Shown: positions 24,352 through 32,574 of the stretch, one piece after another
Layout: each line of letters begins with the position of its first letter
How positions within the stretch are numbered: the first letter of the stretch is position 1
Assembly (NCBI RefSeq): GCF_004959765.1
Contig: NZ_SJZD01000005.1
Span: 175,543 to 239,542, forward strand
Direction: 5' to 3'
Length of the DNA stretch: 64,000 bases
DNA from: Flavobacterium sp. H122
Lineage (GTDB): Bacteria > Bacteroidota > Bacteroidia > Flavobacteriales > Flavobacteriaceae
Notes under the pieces: generated by a model
The model's database searches: none
Told to the model about the DNA's origin: nothing
What the model saw: the letters and a program-made list of their open reading frames with translations, nothing else
Position numbers and translations under genes: made by a program

Positions 24352-26556
24352 TCAAAAACTATAAACAACTTTTCCTTTGATAAAAAAAGGAGTTCCAGGT
24401 GTAAAGTGTATTTCTTCTACACTTTGTGATTCATTCTCTAAGCGTGATTCAGTAGCAAACTGCGTTTCGTTCCATTCCGTATTGAAAAGGTTTTCGATAG
24501 TTAATCCATAAGTCATATTTTTCCATTTGTAATTCAGATTAAAATCAGTCATCATATATCCTTTGGCAACGATTGAATTATCTTCATTTGCAGGACGAGA
24601 TTTTAAATAACGGTATTGCAATCCTCCTGACCAATTTTTATAATTTTTCAGGCTTAGTCCCGCGGTTGTTGTAAAATCAGGTGCCAAAGGAATATAATTT
24701 TGACCTTGAGGTTCATTTACACTTCTTCCATACGTATAATTTGCATCAGCATCAAAAAACAAATATTGATTCAATTGGTATCGAATCCCTAGATCAATAC
24801 CTCTTCTAACCGATTTACCACTTGGTTCAACGATTCCTGCATCACCCACATAAACAAATTCCTGTTGTAAATCGAGCATCCATAAAGCGGTATTTACTAC
24901 TAATTTAGGCAATGGCTTATAGACAAATCCTAAATCAGCGCCAAATGAGGTTGGCAGTATTTTCTTTCCATTTTGCTCAACTACAACTCTGGCATCATTT
25001 GAATGAAAGCCGAAACCTGATTTCAAAAACAATTGAAAATTATTATTTTGAGCATAAATTAAATTTAGTTTAGGCAACAATTTTGCTTTACCCTCTGATT
25101 GTGTTTTATAAGTATCTACTAACTTATCCTGATAATTGAATTTAAAAAAATCAATGCGCAAAGACGGATTTATCTTAATTTTTCCGAAATTAAATTCGGC
25201 ATTCAAATAGGAAAAAATATTAGTTTGGTTAATATCTCCCAGTTTAATTCTTTCGAGAGTTTGCTGTCTGTTTTTGGTATGAGATAATTCAGAATCTATA
25301 GTTTCATCTGCTCTAAATCCAAATCCGAATTGCAATTGACTCCCATTCATTTTATGGCTTAATTCAGCATTCAAACCATAAATATCTCTATTTTCTTTTT
25401 GTCGTATTTGATCTCCATTTACTGGATCTTCAAGAAAGAATGTAAAATTAGAGTATAATTCAAATTGATAATTCGAATAAAAAACATTTGCATTGATATT
25501 TGTCTTTTCTGTTAAAGGTTTTAGTAAACTAACATTAAAATTAGTTCTTGAAGTAATTCCTCCTTCAGTATCATCAACAGCACCAAAACGCGAGATAGTT
25601 CCATTGTCTACTAATCGTTGTGGGATTTGTCCTGAAGCATCCCATTTACTACTAAATCTTGAAGCAAAAAAAGATACTTTTCCTGCGTTAGACAAATTCG
25701 TTGTATATTTTCCTAATATATTAATTCTTTTAAAATTTTGAGGCGAATCAAAAGGTCCGTCAGTTAAAACATACTCCGTAGCGAAATATGCTTTGTCTTT
25801 CGATTTTTGATCCAGTAAATTGAAAGCTCCAACGGTTCTTAGGGTGTTAAACTGTCCTATTTCTGCACTTATAAAACTCTTATCTAAATACTCTTTTGTT
25901 TTAAATGAAACGTATCCTGCTGTAGCAAAATCACCTTTATTAGCATAATAACTTCCTTTTCCAAAATCAATTTTATCAATAGTCTCCGGAATCACAAAAT
26001 GTAAATCGGCATACCCCTGACCATGAGCATGGGAAACCATATTAACAGGCATTCCATCGACAGATATAGCTATATCAGTTCCATGATCAATATCAAAACC
26101 TCGAAGAAAAATCTGATCGGCTTTCCCACCACCAGCATGTTGTCCAATAAATAGTCCTGGAACTTTTCTTAAAATTTCCTGAGATGATTTTACAGGTGAC
26201 GTTTGCAAATCTATCCTTGCTATTTCATTCAAAACATTTACTTTAGAAGAAATAGTTACTTCGTCTAATCGATATACATCTGGAGTTAAAATAATTTTAA
26301 AATCATTTACCTTATCTACTAAGTATGTCTTCTTTTTAAAACCCAAAGCTGAAACAAGTATCTCATCATTTGAACTGGTATTTTCTATTATAAAATTTCC
26401 TGTTTCATCAGAATGTGCATGTTTATTATTTTTGGCATTCACCAAATAAGCGCTTTCAACTGGGTAACCTAATGAATCCAAAACTATACCTTTTTGCATT
26501 TGAGAATGGACTTCAGTTACAAATAAAATAAAAACTATACTTAATAAATGTTTCAT
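24352..26556 (-). CDS. TonB-dependent outer-membrane receptor with CarboxypepD_reg-like domain
   Basis: Signal peptide (MKHLLSIVFILFVTEVHSQ), then a CarboxypepD_reg-like beta domain ('GIVLDSLGYPVESAYLVNAKNNKHAHSDETGNFII'), the plug domain ('LNEIARIDLQTSPVKSSQEILRKVPGLFIGQHAGGGKADQIFLRGFDIDHGTDIAISVDGMPVNMVSHAHGQGYADLHFVIPE') and a 22-strand barrel ending in Phe. The plug is rich in His (GQHAG, DIDHGTD, VSHAHGQG) as in a defined subfamily of these receptors. No SusD partner is adjacent, and there is no N-terminal signalling domain. It is translationally coupled to the TPR lipoprotein gene by a TAATG overlap. Substrate is unknown. Confidence 0.9.
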   Translation of the reverse strand: MKHLLSIVFILFVTEVHSQMQKGIVLDSLGYPVESAYLVNAKNNKHAHSDETGNFIIENTSSNDEILVSALGFKKKTYLVDKVNDFKIILTPDVYRLDEVTISSKVNVLNEIARIDLQTSPVKSSQEILRKVPGLFIGQHAGGGKADQIFLRGFDIDHGTDIAISVDGMPVNMVSHAHGQGYADLHFVIPETIDKIDFGKGSYYANKGDFATAGYVSFKTKEYLDKSFISAEIGQFNTLRTVGAFNLLDQKSKDKAYFATEYVLTDGPFDSPQNFKRINILGKYTTNLSNAGKVSFFASRFSSKWDASGQIPQRLVDNGTISRFGAVDDTEGGITSRTNFNVSLLKPLTEKTNINANVFYSNYQFELYSNFTFFLEDPVNGDQIRQKENRDIYGLNAELSHKMNGSQLQFGFGFRADETIDSELSHTKNRQQTLERIKLGDINQTNIFSYLNAEFNFGKIKINPSLRIDFFKFNYQDKLVDTYKTQSEGKAKLLPKLNLIYAQNNNFQLFLKSGFGFHSNDARVVVEQNGKKILPTSFGADLGFVYKPLPKLVVNTALWMLDLQQEFVYVGDAGIVEPSGKSVRRGIDLGIRYQLNQYLFFDADANYTYGRSVNEPQGQNYIPLAPDFTTTAGLSLKNYKNWSGGLQYRYLKSRPANEDNSIVAKGYMMTDFNLNYKWKNMTYGLTIENLFNTEWNETQFATESRLENESQSVEEIHFTPGTPFFIKGKVVYSF

Positions 26557-27845
26557 TATAAATACTGAATTTTGTTTTTCATATTAGGTCCTAACTCAAA
26601 AACACTTGCTTCTAATTCTTCTTTAATTGGCGCTACTTCATTTGGCATATCATTGGCTTTATAAATATTTGCTAAATGATATAGAACTTCAGGCTCAAAA
26701 GTTTTGTTGGCTACAAATTTTTGAGCTATGTCAAGAGCTTTTTTATGATCACCTTTTTTAAAGTAAGCCCAAGCTAACAAATCATAAGATTGGGGTGTTG
26801 GTCTGCTTTTTACTTCATTAGTAGCAATGGAAAAAGCGAATGAATGTGTATCTTTTTTTTTGGAGAACAATAAAGCGTTATACGAATTATACATAACCCC
26901 ATAATCCTCTTTAACAAGCATTTTAAAATAGTCTTTCAAATATTGTTCTTGGCGATCGTAATCCTTCTCAAATTCGGCAATCTCTGCCTTTAACAAATAA
27001 AAATCGGGGGAATTATGTCGTTTAGAAATATTTTCAATAATTCGTTTTGCTTCTTTTGTATTTTGCTCATGAGAAAAAGCAATCCAAGCCAAACCTTTTA
27101 AGGAATAAAAATTATTAGGTTCAATTTGAAGCGCTCTAAGATAGTAATTGTATGCCTTTTCAATTTTACCGGCATGACCATACATATCTCCTAAATTAGA
27201 ATACGACCAAGCTATTATTTTTTTATTATTCCACTTTAACGCAATTGAAGTCGCTTTTTCCATCATTGAAATCGCAGAATCAAGATTACCTTTATAATCG
27301 CTCCATTTTGCTAAACGAATCAAATAATCAAAATCATCCATATTATAAATTTGCTTTAAACTTTTATGAGCACTTTTATAATCACCTAACTCCATTTGAA
27401 TATCAAATAAAAGTTTGTGTGTCTCGGTAATTTTACTTTTTGTCTTCAACGCTTTTTGCGCTAAAAGTAATGCTTCACTAAATCTGTGTTGTGTTATATA
27501 ATTTCGGGCTAAAGCTCTTATAGATGATGCATCAGAATAATTAAGTCTTTCACAAGACTCAAAGAGATAATTTTCTGCTTTATACAAATATTTTATTTTT
27601 CCGGTTTGTTCGAAAAGTACTGTATAGTTAGACGCTATAATATTTAAATAGTTTATTTGAGTTGGGGCATTTTTAAATTTTTGTTCCCAAAAAAGAATTT
27701 CTTTTTGAGCAAAATCAATTGTGTTATTATCTTTTAATTCTAAAAAAGAATTATAATCAGAAGAATTCATAACATTACTATTTTCTTTATTACATCCAAT
27801 GATGAATAGTAAAAAGACACTAAAAAAGACAAAACCTGATTTCAT
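26556..27845 (-). CDS. TPR-repeat lipoprotein
   Basis: Lipobox 'FIIGC' near the N-terminus. The rest is a series of helix pairs with tetratricopeptide spacing: 'YNYYLRALQIEPNNFYSLKGLAWIAFSHEQ', 'FSEALLLAQKALKTKSKITETHKLLFDIQMELGDYKSAHKSLKQIY', 'DHKKALDIAQKFVANK'. Such proteins are usually scaffolds for multiprotein complexes at the membrane. Its stop and the TonB receptor start share one A (TAATG), so both are made from one message. A hairpin separates it from the DUF4331 genes upstream. Confidence 0.8.
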   Translation of the reverse strand: MKSGFVFFSVFLLFIIGCNKENSNVMNSSDYNSFLELKDNNTIDFAQKEILFWEQKFKNAPTQINYLNIIASNYTVLFEQTGKIKYLYKAENYLFESCERLNYSDASSIRALARNYITQHRFSEALLLAQKALKTKSKITETHKLLFDIQMELGDYKSAHKSLKQIYNMDDFDYLIRLAKWSDYKGNLDSAISMMEKATSIALKWNNKKIIAWSYSNLGDMYGHAGKIEKAYNYYLRALQIEPNNFYSLKGLAWIAFSHEQNTKEAKRIIENISKRHNSPDFYLLKAEIAEFEKDYDRQEQYLKDYFKMLVKEDYGVMYNSYNALLFSKKKDTHSFAFSIATNEVKSRPTPQSYDLLAWAYFKKGDHKKALDIAQKFVANKTFEPEVLYHLANIYKANDMPNEVAPIKEELEASVFELGPNMKNKIQYL

Positions 27846-27870
27846 AGATTAAAATTTAAAGTTTGAAAAT

Positions 27871-27903
27871 TTAAAGAGCATGCTAATTAAGCATGCTCTT
27901 TAA
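27871..27903 (-). terminator. Intergenic hairpin between DUF4331 and TPR genes (attenuator-like)
   Basis: A 13-bp inverted repeat (TTAAAGAGCATGC and its complement, 7-base loop) follows the second DUF4331 gene on the minus strand, but the T run after it is weak. It may stop part of the transcripts or protect the upstream message, setting DUF4331 expression above that of the TPR/TonB genes. Confidence 0.6.
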
Positions 27904-27908
27904 AGCTT

Positions 27909-28451
27909 TTACCAAGCAGAAGCTAAGTATGGGAAACTCGATAAGAAAGCTTTATCATTTACATCAACATTATCAGATGTTAAACCTGAATTAGACGTTC
28001 CAGATGGCCCTCCAAAAATTAATAATAATTCTACATCAATTACATCATCAGCAAGTGCTCTACCTGTTAATACATTTGTTCCATCAAAAAAAGTTGTCTT
28101 ACCTGATTTGCTTACATTTAAAACATCTGTTGCTAACAAACCTGTAAATTGATCTGCATTTTGTCCTAGAGCATTGGTTGTATAACCAGAATTTAGAGCC
28201 AACAGTCGGTTTTTAAATACTGTTTGATAACTTGAAGCCATTGAAGAAGGAATTGTCATATTGAAATTATCTTTAGGCGAACCAGATTCGATAAAAACTG
28301 TATTTATTGCAGGTCTAGCCATTTGATCTTTTTGCATGTATGTTCCTGAAAAATCAGGATCATAACTCATTGAATCATCATCATTACAACTAACGAATAA
28401 AAAAGTCGCAAAAAAAAGAACTGTCGTGATTTTATAAATATTTGATTTCAT
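27909..28451 (-). CDS. DUF4331 family lipoprotein (C-terminal half of the domain)
   Basis: Lipobox 'FLFVSC' with an acidic linker (NDDDSMSYDPD) precedes 160 residues that match the second half of DUF4331: 'MARPAINTVFIESGSPKDNFNMTIP', 'LAADV..VSKSGKTTFFDG-TNVLTGRALADDVIDVELLLIFGG' and the close 'VDVNDKAFLSSFPYLASAW'. The N-terminal half is missing here but is present in the neighbouring gene upstream, which carries its own signal peptide. The two therefore look like two separately exported halves of one domain. Confidence 0.75.
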   Translation of the reverse strand: MKSNIYKITTVLFFATFLFVSCNDDDSMSYDPDFSGTYMQKDQMARPAINTVFIESGSPKDNFNMTIPSSMASSYQTVFKNRLLALNSGYTTNALGQNADQFTGLLATDVLNVSKSGKTTFFDGTNVLTGRALADDVIDVELLLIFGGPSGTSNSGLTSDNVDVNDKAFLSSFPYLASAW

Positions 28452-28474
28452 AAGTATATATTTTAAAATGTGAA

Positions 28475-29125
28475 TTATTGTTTTTGTTTAGTTTCAACCC
28501 ATACATTGATCGAAGAAGAATTTCCTAATAATGTTTTAGGCATTTCAACTATTGTAGAAAGCACATTAGTCCCAGCAAAAGTGTCGGTTCCAGGATCATT
28601 AAATCCTGATGCAGTACCACCTAGAATAGCTTTATACTGATTCAAATCAAAAAAGAATGGATCATCTCTAGGTCCTGCAAAAAATTTCATTCCATTTTTA
28701 GTAGCAATTACAGGTGATTGACCATACTTAGAAATATCAACACTTCCTGAAGCGGCGTTAGTTTTAATTGTACTGGAAGTTCCAGTTGTTCCTGGAACTA
28801 CCGGACCAAAGAAATACATTTTACTACCTTTTTTAATTGCTTGAATCACTAAATCTTCAACATTATCGCCATTATTGTCGATGTTAACTTCCATCAAAAC
28901 ATTTTCGCTGAATGCTGCCGTAGCCGTAGCATTTGGGCTTAAAAGTCCTTGACTATTAATGACAAATACCATGTTGTTGCTATCCTGCCCCTGAAAAGCA
29001 TACACATCAGTAATATCATTACCGTTTCCTGTTACTGCCGGTGCGTCAGCATGATCTGCAGCAATTAACAACAAGCCTGTTGCAATTACCAGAGATAAAC
29101 CTAAATACAATTTTGTGTTTTTCAT
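28475..29125 (-). CDS. DUF4331 family secreted protein (N-terminal half of the domain)
   Basis: Signal peptide 'MKNTKLYLGLSLVIATGLLLIAA' begins at the ATG at 29125; the 16 residues from the longer frame (MKYLRKCYYKSLKNKK) lie ahead of it and look like leader. The mature start 'DHADAPAVTGNGNDITDVYAF' is the DUF4331 entry motif, followed by 'NTMVFVINSQGLL-like' and 'VLMEVNIDNNGDNVEDLVIQAI' calcium-like Asp-rich turns and 'AGPRDDPFFFDLNQYKAIL'. DUF4331 is of unknown function. First gene of the DUF4331-DUF4331-TPR-TonB operon, opposite to the sigma factor. Confidence 0.8.
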   Translation of the reverse strand: MKNTKLYLGLSLVIATGLLLIAADHADAPAVTGNGNDITDVYAFQGQDSNNMVFVINSQGLLSPNATATAAFSENVLMEVNIDNNGDNVEDLVIQAIKKGSKMYFFGPVVPGTTGTSSTIKTNAASGSVDISKYGQSPVIATKNGMKFFAGPRDDPFFFDLNQYKAILGGTASGFNDPGTDTFAGTNVLSTIVEMPKTLLGNSSSINVWVETKQKQ

Positions 29126-29268
29126 TTTTTTGTTTTTTAATGATTTATAATAACACTTACGTAAATACTTCAACCATGGTTTTAAAAAAGTAATGTTTTT
29201 TAAAAAAAAATATTAATCATTTGATTTTGTGCTATATTTACAGATGTATAAGTATTCATAATCCAAAT
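29126..29268. promoter_or_regulatory. Divergent regulatory region with TTACGTAA palindrome
   Basis: This gap lies between the DUF4331 operon and the ECF sigma gene, so it should hold both promoters. It contains a perfect 8-base palindrome TTACGTAA (29157-29164) and a TATATTTA -7-like box (29233-29240) ahead of the sigma gene. A sequence of the CGTAA type would suit an ECF factor acting on the DUF4331 side, but this is a guess. Confidence 0.35.
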
Positions 29269-29799
29269 ATGAGCCAGGAAGAAATAGTTGTATTACTCCA
29301 AAAAAAAGACGACAGGGCATATTCAATTTTATACGATATGTATGCAAAAAGTCTTTTTGCAGTGATTACTAATATTATAAATAATAGAGAAGAAGCAGAA
29401 GATATACTTCAGGAAGTTTTTATCAAAATTTGGAAAAACATGGATACTTACCATGAATCCAAAGGCCGTTTTTATACTTGGGTAATCAACATAGCCAGAA
29501 ATACAGCTATAGATAAATTACGTTCTAAAAACTTTAACAACAATAAAAAAAACCTAACTACCGATAATTTCGTACATCTCTTTGATGAAAGCAATAAATC
29601 ACTTTTTAAAATAGAAGCCATTGGCATTCAGGAATTTATAAAAAAACTAAAACCCAAATGCATTGCTTTAATCGATTTACTGTTTTTTAAAGGATATACA
29701 CAACAAGAGGCTTCTGAGGAATTAGAAATACCATTAGGAACAGTAAAAACTCAAAACAGGAATTGTATTAACGATTTAAGGGCTTTTTTAAAAATATAA
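29269..29799 (+). CDS. ECF RNA polymerase sigma factor
   Basis: The 177-residue protein has region 2 ('AYSILYDMYAKSLFAVITNIINNREEAEDILQEVFIKIWKNMDTYHESKGRFYTWVINIARNTAIDKLR') and region 4 ('QEASEELEIPLGTVKTQNRNCINDLRAFL'), with no region 1 or 3, the ECF layout. I start at the ATG 29269 (MSQEEIV); the longer frame from 29221 is not sigma-like. The anti-sigma gene begins on the last base of its stop codon (TAATG). It likely switches on the DUF4331 operon transcribed in the other direction, by comparison with other divergent ECF modules. Confidence 0.85.
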   Translation: MSQEEIVVLLQKKDDRAYSILYDMYAKSLFAVITNIINNREEAEDILQEVFIKIWKNMDTYHESKGRFYTWVINIARNTAIDKLRSKNFNNNKKNLTTDNFVHLFDESNKSLFKIEAIGIQEFIKKLKPKCIALIDLLFFKGYTQQEASEELEIPLGTVKTQNRNCINDLRAFLKI

Positions 29800-30581
29800 T
29801 GAACAGTAAAGAATATATAGAATCCGGAATATTAGAACTTTATGTTTATGGATTACTTGATGAAAAACAAAATCAAGAAATTTATGAACTATCAAAGACG
29901 AATAAAGAAGTTGAGGAAGAAATTTTATCAATAGAAAAATCTATATCATCATTATCTACAAGTTTTTCACCATTTTTATCCTCACAAAACTTTGAAAAGA
30001 TAAAAAATAAGCTTGAAATAAAACACGGGAATAACTTTGATACAAATTACAAGTCTACGACTAAAACAGTAGCTATATCGCGATATATCGGATGGGCGGC
30101 GGCCGCGGTGTTTTTAGTTTTCATAGGTTATCAGTACCAACAACAAGCAGAGCTGAAAGAAAACAATAAAAAATTGAATGAAATAGTAGTTAGTTCGAAA
30201 AATGAAAACGAAAAATTTTTAGAATATCTTGATGCGATTACTGATAATCAAACTACTATAGTATCCCTGGCGGGACAAACAGCAGCGCCAAAAGCTTCGG
30301 CTAAAGTCTATTGGAATAAAAAAACACAAAAAGTATATATTGATGCCTCCGGCTTACCGGAACCGCCAAGCGGAAAAGAATATCAAATATGGTCATTAAA
30401 ATTAAAACCTGCTTTAACCCCGACGAGCATTGGACTTTTATCGGATTTTACAAATAATGACATCAAAATATTTGAAGTTAACACAACCAGTGATGCTGAA
30501 GCTTTTGGTATAACATTAGAACCTAAAGGAGGCAGCAAAACCCCTACCATGGAACAATTATACACTTTAGGTGCTGTATAA
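29799..30581 (+). CDS. Anti-sigma factor, RskA-like
   Basis: Layout: a cytoplasmic N-terminal helical part (residues 1-90), one membrane segment ('YIGWAAAAVFLVFIGYQYQ', about 92-110), a short coiled region and a C-terminal domain of the RskA/anti-sigma-K type ('VYWNKKTQKVYIDASGLPEPPSGKEYQIWSLK', 'GITLEPKGGSKTPTMEQLYTLG'). The N-terminus lacks the HxxxCxxC zinc motif of ZAS anti-sigmas. It would hold the sigma factor at the membrane until a periplasmic signal releases it. It is translationally coupled to the sigma gene and ends at a hairpin. Confidence 0.8.
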   Translation: MNSKEYIESGILELYVYGLLDEKQNQEIYELSKTNKEVEEEILSIEKSISSLSTSFSPFLSSQNFEKIKNKLEIKHGNNFDTNYKSTTKTVAISRYIGWAAAAVFLVFIGYQYQQQAELKENNKKLNEIVVSSKNENEKFLEYLDAITDNQTTIVSLAGQTAAPKASAKVYWNKKTQKVYIDASGLPEPPSGKEYQIWSLKLKPALTPTSIGLLSDFTNNDIKIFEVNTTSDAEAFGITLEPKGGSKTPTMEQLYTLGAV

Positions 30582-30586
30582 AAAAA

Positions 30587-30617
30587 GAGCCATTCAAATT
30601 TGAATGGCCCTTTTTTT
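30587..30617 (+). terminator. Terminator after the anti-sigma gene
   Basis: GCCATTCAAA pairs with TTTGAATGGC, bounded by T runs on the 3' side and A runs on the 5' side. Confidence 0.8.
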
Positions 30618-30628
30618 ATTTTTAGATT

Positions 30629-30790
30629 TTACAGTTTCTTCTCTTTATTAAACTTTATCCAGGCTAAAATATACAATACTAAAGCTAATCCGTAAAAACC
30701 AATTGACACATAAATGTTTTTTACTGTCTGTGCCAGCAACAAAGCAGAAGTGGCAAATAAGAAAAAATGAAAGGCTTTAAAACTTTGCAT
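30629..30790 (-). CDS. 53-residue membrane protein downstream of ftsY
   Basis: The frame from ATG 30790 to the stop at 30629-30631 encodes 53 residues beginning MQSFKAFHFFLFATSALLLA, a hydrophobic N-terminal segment, followed by a second hydrophobic stretch (IGFYGLALVLYILAWI) and a basic end (KFNKEKKL). The start codon lies only 1 base after the ftsY stop, so it is very likely read from the ftsY transcript. No family is recognised. The two hairpin helices suggest a small inner-membrane protein, perhaps linked to membrane insertion through its neighbour. Confidence 0.5.
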   Translation of the reverse strand: MQSFKAFHFFLFATSALLLAQTVKNIYVSIGFYGLALVLYILAWIKFNKEKKL

Positions 30791-30791
30791 A

Positions 30792-31745
30792 TTATTTAAA
30801 GAATGAATCTACGAATTCGTATTTATTAAACACTTGAAGGTCGTTAATTCCTTCACCTACACCAATATATTTTACCGGAATCTGGAATTGGTCGGAAATA
30901 CCTATTACCACACCTCCTTTTGCGGTTCCGTCAAGCTTTGTAACTGCCAGACAAGTTACTTCAGTAGCCGCAGTAAACTCCTTTGCCTGTTCGAAAGCAT
31001 TTTGCCCTGTTGATCCGTCTAAAACCAATAAAACATCATGTGGCGCATCTCCAATCACTTTCTGCATTACACGCTTCACTTTGGTAAGCTCGTTCATTAA
31101 ACCAACTTTATTGTGTAATCGCCCGGCAGTATCAATAATAACAACATCTGCATCTTGTGCCACAGCACTCTGCAAAGTATCAAACGCTACCGAAGCAGGA
31201 TCACTGCCCATTTGCTGTCTTACAATTGGTACACCTACTCTATCAGCCCAAATTTGCAATTGGTCAATAGCTGCCGCACGGAAAGTATCGGCTGCCCCTA
31301 AAACAACTTTATATCCGGCTTTTTTAAACTGGTTTGCCAATTTGCCTATGGTTGTAGTCTTTCCAACACCATTTACCCCAACCACCATAATTACATACGG
31401 CTTCTTGTTGGCAGGAATAGTGAATTCTGTTTCTTCACCGGTATTTGTTTCGGAAAGTAAGCTGGCTATTTCCTCACGAAGAATTTTATTCAGCTCCTCA
31501 GTTCCTAAATATTTATCTTTAGAAACACGTTCCTCAATACGCTCAATAATTTTCAAGGTTGTATTCACACCTACATCAGAAGTAACCAATACTTCTTCAA
31601 GGTTATCCAATACGTCATCATCAACTTTAGATTTACCCGCAACAGCCTTGGTCAGCTTAGATAAAAAGGAAGTACTTGATTTTTCAAGTCCTTTATCTAA
31701 AGTCTCTTTTTTATCAGAAGAAAATATTTTTTTAAAGAAATTCAT
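30792..31745 (-). CDS. ftsY: Signal recognition particle receptor FtsY
   Basis: The NG domain is complete: N-domain helices ('FLSKLTKAVAGKSKVDDDVLDNLEEVLVTSDVGVNTT'), P-loop 'GVNGVGKTTTIGKLA', G2 'DTFRAAAIDQLQIWADR', G3 'VIIDTAGRLHNK', G4 'TKLDGTAKGG', and C-terminal 'YIGVGEGINDLQVFNKYEFVDSFF'. The acidic A domain is short (about 30 residues), as in most non-enterobacterial FtsY. It docks SRP-ribosome complexes at the membrane. The 53-residue protein follows 1 base downstream. Confidence 0.96.
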   Translation of the reverse strand: MNFFKKIFSSDKKETLDKGLEKSSTSFLSKLTKAVAGKSKVDDDVLDNLEEVLVTSDVGVNTTLKIIERIEERVSKDKYLGTEELNKILREEIASLLSETNTGEETEFTIPANKKPYVIMVVGVNGVGKTTTIGKLANQFKKAGYKVVLGAADTFRAAAIDQLQIWADRVGVPIVRQQMGSDPASVAFDTLQSAVAQDADVVIIDTAGRLHNKVGLMNELTKVKRVMQKVIGDAPHDVLLVLDGSTGQNAFEQAKEFTAATEVTCLAVTKLDGTAKGGVVIGISDQFQIPVKYIGVGEGINDLQVFNKYEFVDSFFK

Positions 31746-31812
31746 TTTTAATGATGAATTAAAAAATTATAAAATTGGTTGGTCGAAAATCCGAGCAAAT
31801 ATAAAATAAAAA

Positions 31813-31836
31813 AGCTACTTCCTAAAGAAAGTAGCT
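31813..31836 (-). terminator. Terminator of the ribosomal protein operon
   Basis: AGCTACTT pairs with AAGTAGCT; on the minus strand a long T run follows. It ends the rpmB-rpmG-DUF4295 transcript. Confidence 0.85.
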
Positions 31837-31858
31837 CAGTTATATTGAATAGATAAAA

Positions 31859-32011
31859 TTATTTCTTTTTTAGAAATTCATCAACTTCTTCTGGAGACAT
31901 GATAGCCTCAACAAAAGTGTAAGCGCCAGTTTTAGGAGATTTTACCATTTTAATAGCTTTTGATAATCTCTTAGAAGCTGTTTGTAAGGTTGCAACGGTT
32001 TTCTTTGCCAT
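31859..32011 (-). CDS. DUF4295 domain protein
   Basis: Fifty residues beginning MAKKTVATLQTASKRLSKAI, with the body 'VKSPKTGAYTFVEAIMSPEEVDEFLKKK'. This is DUF4295, a small protein in Bacteroidota that usually sits after rpmG. It is Lys-rich and probably associates with the ribosome or RNA, but the function is unknown. It is co-directional with rpmG, 40 bases away, and ends before a terminator. Confidence 0.8.
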   Translation of the reverse strand: MAKKTVATLQTASKRLSKAIKMVKSPKTGAYTFVEAIMSPEEVDEFLKKK

Positions 32012-32051
32012 GACTTATACTATTTACTGAAATTTTATAAAAAACTTCTAA

Positions 32052-32234
32052 TTATTTAATTTCTTTATGAACAGTCACTCTTTTTAAGATAGGGTTGAAT
32101 TTTTTAATTTCCAATCTATCCGGAGTGTTCTTTTTATTTTTAGTTGTAATGTAACGAGACGTTCCAGCTACACCAGAAGTTTTGTGCTCTGTACATTCTA
32201 AAATTACTTGGATTCTATTTCCTTTCTTTGCCAT
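32052..32234 (-). CDS. rpmG: 50S ribosomal protein L33
   Basis: A 60-residue basic protein with the L33 core '[44 protein letters not shown]' and C-terminal '[11 protein letters not shown]'. Only one of the usual zinc cysteines is present, so this is the zinc-independent (C-minus) form. It lies between rpmB and DUF4295 in a short ribosomal operon. Confidence 0.95.
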   Translation of the reverse strand: MAKKGNRIQVILECTEHKTSGVAGTSRYITTKNKKNTPDRLEIKKFNPILKRVTVHKEIK

Positions 32235-32261
32235 CTTGATATATATTTATTTAGGAATAGA

Positions 32262-32498
32262 TTATTTAATTAATCCGTTAGCCTGTGCTTGTTTCAACAC
32301 AGCTGAAATTCCGTTTTTATTAATCGTTTTAATAGTAGAAGCAGCTACTCTTAAAGTAATCCATCTATCTTCTTCAGGAAGGTAAAAACGTTTTTTAACC
32401 AAGTTAACAGAGAATTTTCTCTTTGTCTTGTTCATAGCGTGAGAAACGTTGTTTCCTACCATCGCTCTTTTTCCTGTAAGGTCACAAACTCTTGACAT
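32262..32498 (-). CDS. rpmB: 50S ribosomal protein L28
   Basis: 78 residues with the L28 start '[28 protein letters not shown]' and '[31 protein letters not shown]'. It is the first gene of the L28-L33-DUF4295 operon, preceded by a promoter candidate. It forms part of the large ribosomal subunit. Confidence 0.96.
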   Translation of the reverse strand: MSRVCDLTGKRAMVGNNVSHAMNKTKRKFSVNLVKKRFYLPEEDRWITLRVAASTIKTINKNGISAVLKQAQANGLIK

Positions 32499-32533
32499 TA
32501 TCTTATCTTTTATCGTTATTCAAAATCAGGGTG

Positions 32534-32564
32534 CAAAGTAACAAAAAATAAAACGATTAAGCAA
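32534..32564 (-). promoter_or_regulatory. Promoter candidate for rpmB operon
   Basis: On the minus strand, TTG (32564-32562) is followed 20 bases later by TTACTTTG (32541-32534), one mismatch from the Bacteroidota TAnnTTTG box. The gap before the rpmB start fits. Confidence 0.45.
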
Positions 32565-32574
32565 AATATTTTTA

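Noticed and set aside
31081-31809. 242-residue plus-strand frame opposite ftsY
   Set aside because: Antisense shadow of the highly conserved ftsY gene; no motifs of its own.
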